64,000 nucleotides of DNA, taken from positions 239,344 through 303,343 of the forward strand of contig NZ_SLUL01000001.1 of assembly GCF_004341205.1 (NCBI RefSeq). The letters are read 5' to 3'. The stretch's first letter is position 1, and each line of letters opens with the position of its first letter. The DNA is from Thermolongibacillus altinsuensis (GTDB taxonomy: Bacteria; Bacillota; Bacilli; Bacillales; Anoxybacillaceae). The translations under genes were made by a program, and so were the position numbers. The notes under the pieces are model-generated. The model saw only the letters and a program-made list of their open reading frames with translations, had not been told where the DNA came from and made no database searches. Shown in pieces: positions 1 to 8,213 of the stretch.

Positions 1-267
1 ATAACGAGCCTGGCGAAGTCCTTGTTAGATGGCTTTTTGAGCGGATTATTGAGCGAAGACATATTTGTGGCATACAGCTTGGATGGACTGGCTGTGAAGA
101 TGGAACTTTCCTTTTGTTTGTTTTTGCAGTTCGCTTTTCGAGATCCATCGGCCATACTGAAGGAAGGATTCCTTCGCTAATCGGAGGCACTCATTCCAAA
201 CAAGAGCGGACTCACGATTGCAGGCATAGAGCCGCTTGAGATCCGTTTTCGATGCACGAAAGGACAC
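1..267 (-). pseudogene. IS200/IS605 TnpB (RNA-guided nuclease) N-terminal remnant
   Basis: The minus strand reads a TnpB/OrfB-type N-terminus (SKTDLKRLYACNRESALVWN, then a conserved C-H-K-Y segment). The frame is stopped by TAA at 46-48 (AVCHKYVFAQ-stop). It continues in the same frame as SAQKAI, a second stop, then QGLRQARY, and runs off the window edge. Family members read through these places, so there are at least two nonsense changes. No good ATG lies in frame upstream; GTG at 265-267 is the likely start. A minus-strand -10 box (TATAAT, 321-326) lies upstream. The gene is dead here; only the N-terminal helical and wedge part is visible and no RuvC residues fall in the window. Confidence 0.75.
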
Positions 268-368
268 TTTTTCCCACGGAGCATAGAGATTCCTTCTTTC
301 ATCAAATTTGTAATGAAAGTATTATAGCACATATGTTCGATTTTTGGAAGAAAAAATTACCGATTCAT

Positions 369-414
369 CTCCCACCTATACTTCGCTTAGAGGTGGCTCG
401 GTGAACATGTTAAA
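369..414 (+). mobile_element. IS605-type terminal hairpin and end sequence
   Basis: An imperfect hairpin (CCCACCT ... AGAGGTGG, 371-396) is followed by the 18-nt tail CTCGGTGAACATGTTAAA (397-414). The same hairpin and tail occur at 15159-15211, and the two copies diverge immediately after the AAA. That marks the tail as the border of a transposable element, probably the one whose tnpB remnant lies at 1-267. Subterminal hairpins at single-strand-transposed ends are typical of IS200/IS605. Confidence 0.6.
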
Positions 415-441
415 TTTTTCAGCTTTCTACTATTTACATTA

Positions 442-675
442 TTGTTTGGTAGAACAATTGAATATTATGTTGATTTATATATTCATTCACCAATGTCTCA
501 ATCGCTTGTTATTGCTCTAATCATTGCAGCATTTTTTACAGGAAGCAAATTTATTTTCCAATGGTTGAATATATCGTCGGTAAAAGTTCAGCCAAAAATA
601 TGGATGATTTCGTTCATTATTGCGCTCCTTCTTTCTGTCGTTCTTCAGGAACTAAAATGGTTACCGGTTAAGTAA
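442..675 (+). CDS. small membrane protein, probably 5'-truncated
   Basis: A 77-residue product from a TTG start. Two hydrophobic helices are clear, at about residues 20-42 (SQSLVIALIIAAFFTGSKFI) and 52-70, with a short basic tail (WLPVK). I do not recognise the family. The frame stays open upstream through a further hydrophobic stretch (FFSFLLFTLLFG) up to the IS605 border at about 414. The likeliest history is that the element removed the true start and that a third helix once preceded TTG. No Shine-Dalgarno sequence precedes TTG, which supports truncation. Whether it is still expressed cannot be seen. Confidence 0.45.
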   Translation: MFGRTIEYYVDLYIHSPMSQSLVIALIIAAFFTGSKFIFQWLNISSVKVQPKIWMISFIIALLLSVVLQELKWLPVK

Positions 676-793
676 GTTTGTTGGAAAGTCTTACATAACG
701 AAAGCGATGAGGATGATCGCAAACAAAATTTTTCCGTTTAAGTTTTCCCATATACGGTCATTATAGAAGTAGACATAACTTGGAGGTGTTGTG

Positions 794-1189
794 ATGAAAT
801 CGTTTACAGTGAATTTTCATAGCGAAGATCAGATGGAAGGCATCACGGTTCAGAAGTTAAATGCGGACGATTACCATAAGGCAACAGAAGGCGGAACAAG
901 ACATTTGTTTGATTTGGACACGGATATGGGTTATTTTGTGTTTTTTGATGCGGAAGATGCGAATGGGACTGAATCGTATCTTATGCTTCAATATGAAGAG
1001 GACAACGAAGACCCAATCGCTTGCTATTCCTTTGAATTAAAAGATTTTTACGAATTCGCTGCGTTATATTTAAACGATTTAGAATTTAGTGATGAAATCA
1101 ATGAAGAAGAAGAGGAATATGGACCTATTCACCACCTGGCTCATCTCATGTATCACATTGTCGAGGAAGGAAAAACAGTAGAAGTGTGA
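794..1189 (+). CDS. acidic hypothetical cytosolic protein
   Basis: A 131-residue product. GGAGGTG at 782-788 sits 5 nt before ATG 794; the GTG at 791 is too close to be the start. There is no signal peptide or membrane segment. The protein is strongly acidic, with an aspartate/glutamate-rich middle (EEDNEDP) and a run of glutamates (INEEEEEYG) near residue 105, and a His-rich segment (PIHHLAHLMYHI) near the C-terminus. I do not recognise a characterised family; it resembles conserved Bacillaceae hypothetical proteins. It is a stand-alone transcript between hairpins. Confidence 0.7.
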   Translation: MKSFTVNFHSEDQMEGITVQKLNADDYHKATEGGTRHLFDLDTDMGYFVFFDAEDANGTESYLMLQYEEDNEDPIACYSFELKDFYEFAALYLNDLEFSDEINEEEEEYGPIHHLAHLMYHIVEEGKTVEV

Positions 1190-1195
1190 TCAAAT

Positions 1196-1225
1196 ATCCT
1201 GGATCAATTCCCTTTGATCCAGGAT
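1196..1225 (+). other. stable hairpin after the 794-1189 gene
   Basis: ATCCTGGATCAA pairs with TTGATCCAGGAT around a 6-nt loop, 7 nt after the stop codon. There is no T-run, so this is probably a 3' mRNA-stabilising hairpin rather than a terminator. Confidence 0.5.
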
Positions 1226-1309
1226 CCATGATGTTACAGCAATTTCAATACGAATAGCCAAAAGGTGAAGAATTTCAAACACGATGGAGAGATGATATAG
1301 ATGGAAAGA

Positions 1310-1346
1310 AGGCAAGCCTATGTATGAATGGTGGCTTGCCTATTTT
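1310..1346 (+). terminator. terminator-like hairpin
   Basis: AGGCAAGCC (1310-1318) pairs with GGCTTGCCT (1333-1341), followed by the T-rich ATTTTGTGG. It probably ends transcription from the 794-1189 gene and faces the convergent gene at 1413-1736. Confidence 0.55.
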
Positions 1347-1412
1347 GTGGGTGATTTTCATCGCTGGGGAAAGAGAAACGAAAAGGCAGCTGATGAGGGG
1401 ATGAAAAGTGGC

Positions 1413-1736
1413 TTACTGCTGCCGGTATAGCTCGCGGATTTTTCGCTCATGCTGAATGGTTTTGCTTGAAAGAAAGTCGACCGTTTCTTGCGTTTCTGTT
1501 AGTTCGGTGCGCAAGTTGTCTACTTTTGTTTCTAGTCGGTTGAATCGTTCGTTCATCTCATTCTCTAGCCGGTCGATTCTTGCTTCCAATCGATCATTCA
1601 TCTCTTGTAGCTTTGCTTCCAATCGATCATTCATCTCTTGCATCTTTGTTTCGATTTCAACCATTTGTGCGCGAAGTTGGGTTGCATGAAGATCCAATGC
1701 TTTTAAAATTTCTTTCACTATTGTGTTTTGTTCCAT
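1413..1736 (-). CDS. coiled-coil protein with tandem heptad repeats
   Basis: A 107-residue product. GGAGGTGAC lies just upstream of ATG 1734-1736, and an upstream in-frame ATG lacks a ribosome binding site. Almost the whole chain is heptad-like. The segments KMQEMNDRLEAKLQ and EMNDRLEARIDRLENE repeat with hydrophobic a/d positions, followed by ERFNRLETKVDNLRTEL. At DNA level a 25-bp unit (around 1587-1611 and 1617-1641) is duplicated in tandem, so coil length has grown by slippage. There are no membrane segments. Similar short coiled-coil ORFs are common in Geobacillus-type genomes; the function is unknown. Confidence 0.65.
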   Translation of the reverse strand: MEQNTIVKEILKALDLHATQLRAQMVEIETKMQEMNDRLEAKLQEMNDRLEARIDRLENEMNERFNRLETKVDNLRTELTETQETVDFLSSKTIQHERKIRELYRQQ

Positions 1737-1814
1737 TTTGTCACCTCCCTTATGGCTCATTATACTCATTATAAAGGAAGCGGCAAAATTAGAAAAGATG
1801 AATCTACTGCTTGT

Positions 1815-2579
1815 TTACTTTTTATGAAAGTATTGATTGATTTTTGTGACGGTAGCTCCTATTCCTTCATGAATCACAAGATCGAATAAATGATCCATTT
1901 TGGTTGGGGTTTTATTAATAATGGCTTTTTTGACTTTCGGAGCTTCATAAGATAAATAAACAGGAATTTGGTTAACAGGAGATACTTCCAGACTTGTTCC
2001 CATTGCAATAAAAAGATCGCTGTTGAAAGCTTTATTTAACGCTTCGTCGAAACGTTGAACCATACCGCCAAACAGCACCACATCCGGTTTCAGAATAAAA
2101 TTGCAAATTTCTCCCTTTTCGTTTGTTTTATGGCATCTTGGAAGATCGTGTGCGTTAATAAATGTTAAATCGTATTTTGTTTTGCATTTTGGGCATGTAG
2201 CGGTTTGAAGAGTTCCGTGCAATTCAATAATGTTCGAGTTTCCTGCTTTATGGTGTAATCCATCAATATTCTGCGTTAAAATCGTTACGTTTTTCCCCAT
2301 ATCTTCTAATTCTTTTAAAAATAGATGCCCTTTGTTTGGTTCAAAATTCCCCATTAATTTCAAAGAAAAAATTCGTTTAAATTTTGCCCAAAAATCTTTC
2401 GGGTTTTTATGAAAGTAGTATTCTGATAGATAATGCTCTACGTTTTCTTCTTGCGAATAAATCCCATTTTTGCTTCTGAAATCCGGAATTCCCGATTCAG
2501 TACTCATTCCTGCTCCGGTGAAAATGGTAATGTTTTTTGCATTTTGAATGAGCTGAGCAAGTTCTTTTATTTTTTCCAT
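1815..2579 (-). CDS. SIR2-family NAD-dependent protein deacetylase (sirtuin)
   Basis: A 254-residue enzyme expected to remove acyl groups from lysines using NAD+. The NAD-binding signature TGAGMSTESGIPDFR is at residues 21-35, TQNIDGLHHKAG near 105 and the catalytic His in ELHGT near 125. A zinc ribbon begins with CPKC and continues with two further cysteines (RCHK and EICNF). GTSLEVSPVNQIP forms the C-terminal part of the Rossmann fold. AAAGGGGTG precedes ATG 2577-2579; the longer upstream frame is non-coding in composition. This class includes B. subtilis SrtN and bacterial CobB. It stands alone, divergent from atoE. A promoter and a catabolite-like box lie upstream. Confidence 0.9.
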   Translation of the reverse strand: MEKIKELAQLIQNAKNITIFTGAGMSTESGIPDFRSKNGIYSQEENVEHYLSEYYFHKNPKDFWAKFKRIFSLKLMGNFEPNKGHLFLKELEDMGKNVTILTQNIDGLHHKAGNSNIIELHGTLQTATCPKCKTKYDLTFINAHDLPRCHKTNEKGEICNFILKPDVVLFGGMVQRFDEALNKAFNSDLFIAMGTSLEVSPVNQIPVYLSYEAPKVKKAIINKTPTKMDHLFDLVIHEGIGATVTKINQYFHKK

Positions 2580-2672
2580 GAATACACCCCTTTCTTTTTT
2601 ATTATTACCTCTATTTTCGATTATGGATATTCGGAGTGATCGATTTTTAAGCGGTTTGTTCTTCTCATTTTT

Positions 2673-2723
2673 AGTATAAAAACTGGGATCAAGTCTTACA
2701 AAGCAAAAAGGAAACGCTTTTCC
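2673..2723 (-). promoter_or_regulatory. putative sirtuin promoter with cre-like box
   Basis: On the minus strand TTGTAA (2696-2701), 17 bp, TATACT (2673-2678). Just upstream, 2710-2723 reads GGAAACGCTTTTCC, a palindrome resembling the CcpA operator consensus but lacking the leading T-G. Catabolite control is therefore only a possibility. Confidence 0.4.
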
Positions 2724-2739
2724 TTTTATTAAAAACGTC

Positions 2740-2774
2740 AGAACATCTTCAAGCAAGATGTTCTTTTTGTTTTT
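2740..2774 (+). terminator. hairpin plus T-run in front of atoE
   Basis: AGAACATCTT-CAAGC-AAGATGTTCT is a perfect 10-bp stem followed by TTTTGTTTTT on the plus strand. No plus-strand gene ends here, so it would act on a transcript starting at or before it, either as an upstream insulator or as a leader attenuator for the gene at 2862. Confidence 0.5.
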
Positions 2775-2861
2775 GTGGAATATTTCCATGGTTGTCCCAC
2801 TATTTATAGGTAGTAAACGGACTTCTTACTCAATTTTACTTGTCAGGGAGGGGATTTTGTT

Positions 2862-4172
2862 ATGTTTCGGCAATTGACTTCCTTATCGAATAAGCTTGTG
2901 CAGCGGTATTTGCCGGATCCTTATTTATTCGTTGTGTTGTTAACGTTTGTTGTGTTTCTGTTTGCGTTGATGTTGACGCCTTCAGGACCGAAAGAATTAG
3001 TCATCATGTGGGGAAGTAAATTTTGGGATTTGCTTACTTTTTCCATGCAAATGGTTCTCATCCTTGTAACCGGATATGTATTAGCGAACAGTCCAATTTT
3101 TAAAACGTTGTTAGGAAAACTGGCTTCTATTGCGAAATCTCCTTCAACTGCCATTATTTTAGTAACATTCATTTCGATTGTTGCAAGTTGGATTAACTGG
3201 GGATTTGGTTTGGTGATTGGCGCTTTATTTGCTAGAGAATTAGCGAGACAAGTAAAGGTAGATTATCGGTTATTGATTGCCAGCGCTTATTCAGGATTTG
3301 TTGTTTGGCACGGCGGATTAAGCGGATCTATTCCATTAACGATTGCGACGGAAGGACATTTTACGCAAGAAATCATTGGGATTATTCCAACGAGCGAAAC
3401 GCTTTTTTCTACATTTAATCTTGTGATTGTTTTCGCCGTTGCCATCATTTTGCCGATCGCCAATCGTTTTATGTACAATGAGAAAGAAGCGGTCGTGATT
3501 AATCCGAAGTTATTAGAGGAACCAACGGAAAAAGGGAAATTTCAGCCGGTGACTCCCGCTGAGAGATTGGAAAATAGCTGGCTTGTATCGGTATTGATTG
3601 GCGGGATCGGTCTTGTTTTTGTGATTCATCATTTTGTGACAAATGGATTTAAGTTGGATTTAAACATTGTAAACTTCACATTTTTGTTTTTAGGGATTTT
3701 GTTCCATTTTCGTCCGCGCAACTTCTTGCAGTCGGTTCAAAATGCGGTGAAAGGTGCAAGCGGAATCATTATTCAATTTCCGTTCTATGCGGGAATTATG
3801 GGAATGATGGTGTCCTCAGGGTTGGCTGAGAGAATTTCTCAATGGTTTGTTTCAATCTCAAATGAAGTGACGTTTCCTTTATTAGCGTTTATTAGCGCGG
3901 GGATCGTCAACATTTTTGTCCCATCGGGTGGAGGACAATGGGCCGTACAGGCGCATATTATGTTGGAAGCTGGTGCGGACTTAGGCATTGCGCCTGCTGT
4001 GACGGCCATGGCTGTTGCGTGGGGAGATGCTTGGACGAACTTAATTCAGCCGTTTTGGGCGCTTCCAGTCTTGGCGATCGCTGGCCTAAAAGCGAAAGAC
4101 ATCATGGGCTTCTGTTTGATTAATCTATTTGTGACAGGAATCATCATTGGTGCTGTATTTTTGCTGTTTTGA
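2862..4172 (+). CDS. atoE: AtoE-type short-chain fatty acid transporter
   Basis: A 436-residue, very hydrophobic polytopic protein with roughly 11-12 predicted helices, the usual length for the TIGR00366/AtoE family. E. coli AtoE takes up short-chain fatty acids for acetoacetate metabolism. Family-like stretches include ARELARQVKVDYRLL and VVWHGGLSGSIPLTIATEG near residues 125-165, and the C-terminal IFVPSGGGQWAVQAHI near 355. GGGAGGGG precedes ATG. It is monocistronic here, with a terminator at 4197-4227. The substrate is inferred from family only. The CoA-transferases and acyl-CoA dehydrogenases elsewhere in the window give it a plausible setting. Confidence 0.8.
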   Translation: MFRQLTSLSNKLVQRYLPDPYLFVVLLTFVVFLFALMLTPSGPKELVIMWGSKFWDLLTFSMQMVLILVTGYVLANSPIFKTLLGKLASIAKSPSTAIILVTFISIVASWINWGFGLVIGALFARELARQVKVDYRLLIASAYSGFVVWHGGLSGSIPLTIATEGHFTQEIIGIIPTSETLFSTFNLVIVFAVAIILPIANRFMYNEKEAVVINPKLLEEPTEKGKFQPVTPAERLENSWLVSVLIGGIGLVFVIHHFVTNGFKLDLNIVNFTFLFLGILFHFRPRNFLQSVQNAVKGASGIIIQFPFYAGIMGMMVSSGLAERISQWFVSISNEVTFPLLAFISAGIVNIFVPSGGGQWAVQAHIMLEAGADLGIAPAVTAMAVAWGDAWTNLIQPFWALPVLAIAGLKAKDIMGFCLINLFVTGIIIGAVFLLF

Positions 4173-4196
4173 TGTACATGGATGAAAAAATGTTAA

Positions 4197-4227
4197 GCGA
4201 TCCATCGGGAGTGGAGATCGCCTTTTT
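4197..4227 (+). terminator. terminator of atoE
   Basis: GCGATC (4197-4202) pairs with GATCGC (4216-4221), followed by a T-run. Confidence 0.6.
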
Positions 4228-4250
4228 ATGTTATTCCACCCTCAAAATTC

Positions 4251-4270
4251 TAGTTTTGTATTATAATGAT
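4251..4270 (+). promoter_or_regulatory. putative promoter of the HAD gene
   Basis: TAGTTTTGTATTATAATGAT holds a consensus -10 TATAAT (4262-4267). Almost the same 20-mer occurs at 27630-27649 and 34901-34920. No convincing -35 box is seen. Confidence 0.45.
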
Positions 4271-4344
4271 GGAGGGTTTTTCTAGTCAGCGATCAATATG
4301 GCGATTTTAAACCCAAATCCCACAAAGAAACGAGGGGTTAACCG

Positions 4345-5202
4345 ATGCTCATTGCATTAGACATGGATGGAACGTTGCTGAATTCGAATGGACAAATCAG
4401 CCCAAGAAACAAAGAAGCGATTATTCAAGCGCAAACGGCTGGGCATGTCGTCTCCATTGCGACAGGGAGAGCGTATAAAGACGCGTATGCGCCATTGAAA
4501 GAAGCGGGGATTGTTTGTCCGATTATGAGCCTGAACGGTGCGGTGATCACGCTTGCGGATGGGACGATCATCGGCGATATTCCTCTAGAAAAACAAAAGC
4601 TCATTCCTGTGCTTGAGTGGGTTCGAAAACAGCCAGATTTATATTGTGAAATTTATACAAACGAAGCCGTTTATGTTGGCTTACATAATCGCGAACATTT
4701 AGAGGCGCTCGCGGATCGAATGAGTGAAGAATATCCCGATTTAAAGCGGATTGTGAAAAAACAGTTTCAACAGGCGCGTGTGACGTATGTGAACGATATT
4801 CAAGAAGTATGGCTGCAAGAGGATGCGCCTTTTTATAAAGTGCTTATTTTTTCGTTGAATAAAGATCTATTAAAATCGGCTTCATCGAAGTTTGCGGAGA
4901 TTTCGGATGTAACGGTCACTTCATCCCATCCCAATAATATTGAAGTGAACCATGAACAGGCGACGAAAGGGCGTGCGCTCGCCAAACTGGCCTCCTATTA
5001 CGGGATTGATCTGAAAGACACCGTGGTGATGGGAGACAGTCACAATGACCTTTCGATGTTTGCGGTTGCCGGTTATCGTGTGGCGATGGGAAATGCTTCG
5101 GATGAGGTCAAAGAGCGTAGCGACTTTGTGACAGCGGTGAATGATGAGGATGGAGTGGCACTTGTTTTAGAGAACCTTGCAAAAAAGGGATCGCTAAGCT
5201 AG
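4345..5202 (+). CDS. Cof-type HAD-IIB phosphatase
   Basis: A 285-residue cytosolic hydrolase of the haloacid dehalogenase superfamily. Motif I is ALDMDGTLL at residues 4-12, with the nucleophile and acid/base aspartates. Motif II is the Thr in SIATGR near 40, motif III the Lys in NHEQATKGRAL near 207, and motif IV VMGDSHNDLSMF near 229. The C2-type cap lies between residues 85 and 190. Cof proteins dephosphorylate sugar phosphates, FMN or related metabolites; the exact substrate cannot be read. Start ATG 4345 follows GAGGGG. Monocistronic. Confidence 0.88.
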   Translation: MLIALDMDGTLLNSNGQISPRNKEAIIQAQTAGHVVSIATGRAYKDAYAPLKEAGIVCPIMSLNGAVITLADGTIIGDIPLEKQKLIPVLEWVRKQPDLYCEIYTNEAVYVGLHNREHLEALADRMSEEYPDLKRIVKKQFQQARVTYVNDIQEVWLQEDAPFYKVLIFSLNKDLLKSASSKFAEISDVTVTSSHPNNIEVNHEQATKGRALAKLASYYGIDLKDTVVMGDSHNDLSMFAVAGYRVAMGNASDEVKERSDFVTAVNDEDGVALVLENLAKKGSLS

Positions 5203-5274
5203 ATTTCGTTTCTGGATCAATATGCATGGCAGGTTAAGTGGAAATAAAATCGGAATAAACGATGAAATATAGAC

Positions 5275-5317
5275 AGGAGCTGATCCATTCATTTGGACAG
5301 CTCCTTATGATTTTTTA
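5275..5317 (+). terminator. terminator of the HAD gene
   Basis: AGGAGCTG (5275-5282) pairs perfectly with CAGCTCCT (5298-5305), followed by a T-rich tract. Confidence 0.75.
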
Positions 5318-5376
5318 TTTGGGATCGTTATACATATCGAAGGTTTGGCTGGTCATAATAAAAACGGTGATGAACA

Positions 5377-6300
5377 ATGTATAATGAGACGCAATTGCAA
5401 CAATTTGTAGAACAAGCCAAACCATATGCGAAATACGGGAAGGTGGCTGATTATATTCCGGCCCTTCGCAAGGCGGATCCAAATGATTTATCGATCGCGA
5501 TTTATGCCCCTGATGGAACGGTTGTTTGTGCGGGAGATACGCAAGAAAAAGCAACGCTGCAGAGCATTTCGAAAATTATCGCGCTCGCGTTTGTGTTAAT
5601 GAATCGCGGGGAGGAAGAGGTATTTAAAAAAGTTGGAATGGAACCGACAGGGGATCCGTTTAATTCCATTGCTAAATTAGAAGAAAAGCAACCGCCTAAA
5701 CCGCTCAATCCGATGATTAACGCGGGTGCATTAGCGGTTACGCATATGATTGATGGAGCTGATGTAGACGAACGGTTTCATCGTTTGTTGACGTTTGTGC
5801 ATCGTTTGGCGGGAGATTCAGCGATTACGTATTCAAAAGAAGTGGCGCAATCGGAGTTTGAAACGGCGTTTTTGAACCGTTCTCTATGTTATTTTTTAAA
5901 ACAGCACGGCATCATTGATGAGGATGTTGAACCGTTAATGGATTTATATACGAAACAATGCGCCATCGAAATGAACTGTATCGATTTAGCGAGAATCGGG
6001 CTTGTTTTTGCGATGGACGGATTCGATCCGATCCAAAACGATCCAATCATGCCGCCTCACATCGCACGGATTTGCAAAACATTTATGGTGACATGCGGCA
6101 TGTATAACGCTTCAGGAGAGTTTGCGATTAAAATTGGCATTCCAGCCAAAAGCGGCGTTTCAGGCGGAATTCTCGCGGCTGTCCCAGGCCGATTTGGCAT
6201 CGGCATCTTTGGACCGTCATTAGATGAGAAGGGAAACAGCATTACCGGCATAAAACTATTAGAGCTGTTATCAAAAACGTATTCGTTAAGCATATTTTAG
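5377..6300 (+). CDS. glsA: glutaminase A
   Basis: A 307-residue serine-dependent beta-lactamase-fold glutaminase that hydrolyses glutamine to glutamate and ammonia. The catalytic Ser-x-x-Lys is in [10 protein letters not shown] near residue 65. The family blocks [11 protein letters not shown] (about 111-121) and [12 protein letters not shown] (about 251-262) are present. Length matches GlsA1/YbgJ-type enzymes (about 305-310). GGTGAT precedes ATG 5377. In B. subtilis the homologue can be paired with a transporter; here it stands alone. No leader element was seen. Confidence 0.93.
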   Translation: MYNETQLQQFVEQAKPYAKYGKVADYIPALRKADPNDLSIAIYAPDGTVVCAGDTQEKATLQSISKIIALAFVLMNRGEEEVFKKVGMEPTGDPFNSIAKLEEKQPPKPLNPMINAGALAVTHMIDGADVDERFHRLLTFVHRLAGDSAITYSKEVAQSEFETAFLNRSLCYFLKQHGIIDEDVEPLMDLYTKQCAIEMNCIDLARIGLVFAMDGFDPIQNDPIMPPHIARICKTFMVTCGMYNASGEFAIKIGIPAKSGVSGGILAAVPGRFGIGIFGPSLDEKGNSITGIKLLELLSKTYSLSIF

Positions 6301-6550
6301 GCACAGCTTTCATCCATGAAAATGCGAAGAGGTTTCAATGCATGGGCTATTTTATGTTCGCTGATTTTATTCGCATCGTAAATTCATTTGATCCATATCG
6401 AAATTTGTCGGATGATTTTGAAAAATTCTTATAAAAAATGCTTTATAATACTTTTAGAATAAATAACGTGTACGATTCTTTTTCGTATAATTTTATGTTA
6501 GATAATTAAAAATTTTTGGTATATTCACTGCATAAGGGGGATGAAGGTGA

Positions 6551-6877
6551 ATGAACACACAGTTTATTGCTGGACATGCCAGATTGCCTGGAGGAATGGC
6601 AGCAAAAAGTGTGTTTGATACGCTTACCATTACAGCTGAGATTGATAAAAAATATGGGGTCATTATTGATGCTTCTTGTACGCTCGCCACAGAACATGGA
6701 CGAGATTATGTTGCACGTCTTTTGAAGGGGCACTCTTTAAAAGATGGCATTGAGGAGCCGCTTGCCCAGTTGAATAACGGATATCTTGGGAAGGCGAATC
6801 AAGCTCTAGCAGCTGCGCTGAAAGATTTATATAAACAGTATCGTCAAATTGAAGAAAAAGCGCATATGGAGAAGTAA
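6551..6877 (+). CDS. DUF3870 domain protein
   Basis: A 108-residue cytosolic protein. The segment AEIDKKYGVIIDASCTLAT followed by hydrophobic-helix positions matches DUF3870, a Bacillota family of unknown role often found near CoA and amino-acid catabolism genes. A conserved Cys is in DASCTL near residue 43. AAGGGGG at 6534-6540 gives a 10-nt spacing to ATG 6551. It lies downstream of, and convergent with, the acyl-CoA dehydrogenase at 7005, so shared function is only a suggestion. Confidence 0.7.
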   Translation: MNTQFIAGHARLPGGMAAKSVFDTLTITAEIDKKYGVIIDASCTLATEHGRDYVARLLKGHSLKDGIEEPLAQLNNGYLGKANQALAAALKDLYKQYRQIEEKAHMEK

Positions 6878-6884
6878 TTCGGCG

Positions 6885-6909
6885 AAACGGATTTTTCCGT
6901 TTTTTTTTT
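6885..6909 (+). terminator. terminator of the DUF3870 gene
   Basis: AACGGA-TTTT-TCCGTT followed by a long T-run. Confidence 0.75.
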
Positions 6910-7004
6910 GTAATGAAAATATTCCCCGAACATGAAACGCTTGGAACGGACAAATGGATTGATCCGATTGCGTTTCTGTTCGAGGATTGGATTATGTTGG
7001 AAAT

Positions 7005-8210
7005 TTAAAGCTTGACTGATTCAGGGTTCCACGCTGGAAGCATTTTTCGCAGCGGTTTATCTTTACGGTAGCCAAGGACATACTCTGCTTGCATAATCGT
7101 ATGAATTTCTCGAGTTCCTTCGTAGATGACCGGTGCTTTTGAGTTGCGGAGATAGCGTTCAACCGGATATTCGTTTGAGTAACCGTATGCCCCGTGAATT
7201 TGTACTGCGTCATCAGCTGCTTTGTTGGCGAAATCGCATGCAATCCACTTAGCCAGCGATGTTTCCCGGGTGTTTCGTTTCCCTTGATTTTTCAGATAGC
7301 CTGCTTTGTAGACCAGAAGTCGGCTTATCTGAAGCCCAGCTTCCATATTGGCAATCATTTGCTGGACGAGTTGGTGGCGGCCGATTTCTTTGCCAAATGT
7401 CTTCCGTTCATGGCAGTATTTTACGCTTGCTTCTAGGCAGGCCATAATTAAGCCAACGGCTCCTGCCGCTACGGTAAAGCGGCCATTATCAAGAGCGGAC
7501 ATGGCAATTTTAAATCCTTCACCTTCGTGCCCAAGAAGGTTTTCCTTTGGTACACGGACGTTGTCAAAGAACAATTCCCCAGTGTTTCCAGCGCGAATGC
7601 CAAGCTTTCCTTTAATTGCTTTCGAAGAGAATCCCGGCATCGTCCGTTCAACGATGAAGGCAGAAATGCCGTGGTGCTTTTTGGATTTGTCTGTATAGGC
7701 AAAAACGATAAAATGGTCAGCGATATCACAGAGAGAAATCCACGTTTTCTGTCCGTTCAAAATATAGTAATCTCCATCGCGAACCGCAGTTGTGGAAATG
7801 GCGGCAACGTCAGATCCGGCGCCGGGTTCAGTCAAACCGAATGCGCCAATTTTTTCTCCTTTCGCTTGCGGAACAAGATATTTTTGTTTTTGTTCCTCCG
7901 TTCCCCATTGCAACAGAGTTAGGCTGTTCAATCCGATATGGACGGAAACGGCCGTGCGAAAGGCAGTATCTCCTCTTTCGAGTTCTTCGCAGACGATCGC
8001 AAGGGAGTTATAATCCATGCCGGCACCGCCGTACTCTTCAGGAATGCAAACTCCCATGAGATTTAATTCAGCTAGCCGTTTCATAATATTCGGGTCAAAA
8101 TAACCACGCTCATCCCATTCTTTAATGTAAGGCATAATTTCTTTGTCCACAAATTTTCGGACGGTGCTTCGGAGTATTTCTTGTTCTGGCGTAAAATCGA
8201 AATTCATCAT
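7005..8210 (-). CDS. acyl-CoA dehydrogenase, glutaryl-CoA dehydrogenase-like
   Basis: A 401-residue FAD flavoprotein. The FAD/substrate loop GAFGLTEPGAGSD is near residue 130, and the C-terminal helix bundle carries HGAYGYSNEYPVERYLRNSK. The catalytic base is the Glu in VIYEGTREIHT near 364. The ending TREIHTIMQAEYVLGYR resembles glutaryl-CoA dehydrogenases more than butyryl-CoA ones, though the family boundary is soft. TGGAGGAAT lies 8 nt before ATG 8208-8210. It is second in an operon with a family III CoA-transferase (3-nt gap), an arrangement that fits glutarate activation followed by oxidative decarboxylation to crotonyl-CoA. General acyl-CoA oxidation is the alternative. Confidence 0.85.
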   Translation of the reverse strand: MMNFDFTPEQEILRSTVRKFVDKEIMPYIKEWDERGYFDPNIMKRLAELNLMGVCIPEEYGGAGMDYNSLAIVCEELERGDTAFRTAVSVHIGLNSLTLLQWGTEEQKQKYLVPQAKGEKIGAFGLTEPGAGSDVAAISTTAVRDGDYYILNGQKTWISLCDIADHFIVFAYTDKSKKHHGISAFIVERTMPGFSSKAIKGKLGIRAGNTGELFFDNVRVPKENLLGHEGEGFKIAMSALDNGRFTVAAGAVGLIMACLEASVKYCHERKTFGKEIGRHQLVQQMIANMEAGLQISRLLVYKAGYLKNQGKRNTRETSLAKWIACDFANKAADDAVQIHGAYGYSNEYPVERYLRNSKAPVIYEGTREIHTIMQAEYVLGYRKDKPLRKMLPAWNPESVKL

Positions 8211-8213
8211 TCG

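Noticed and set aside
6316..6381. Short frame MKMRRGFNAWAILCSLILFAS after glsA
   Set aside because: Twenty-one codons without a ribosome binding site; looks like chance or a signal-peptide remnant that cannot be supported.
6913..7008. 31-codon frame between the DUF3870 terminator and the acyl-CoA dehydrogenase end
   Set aside because: It begins inside the T-run context without an SD and overlaps the convergent gene; no recognisable motif.
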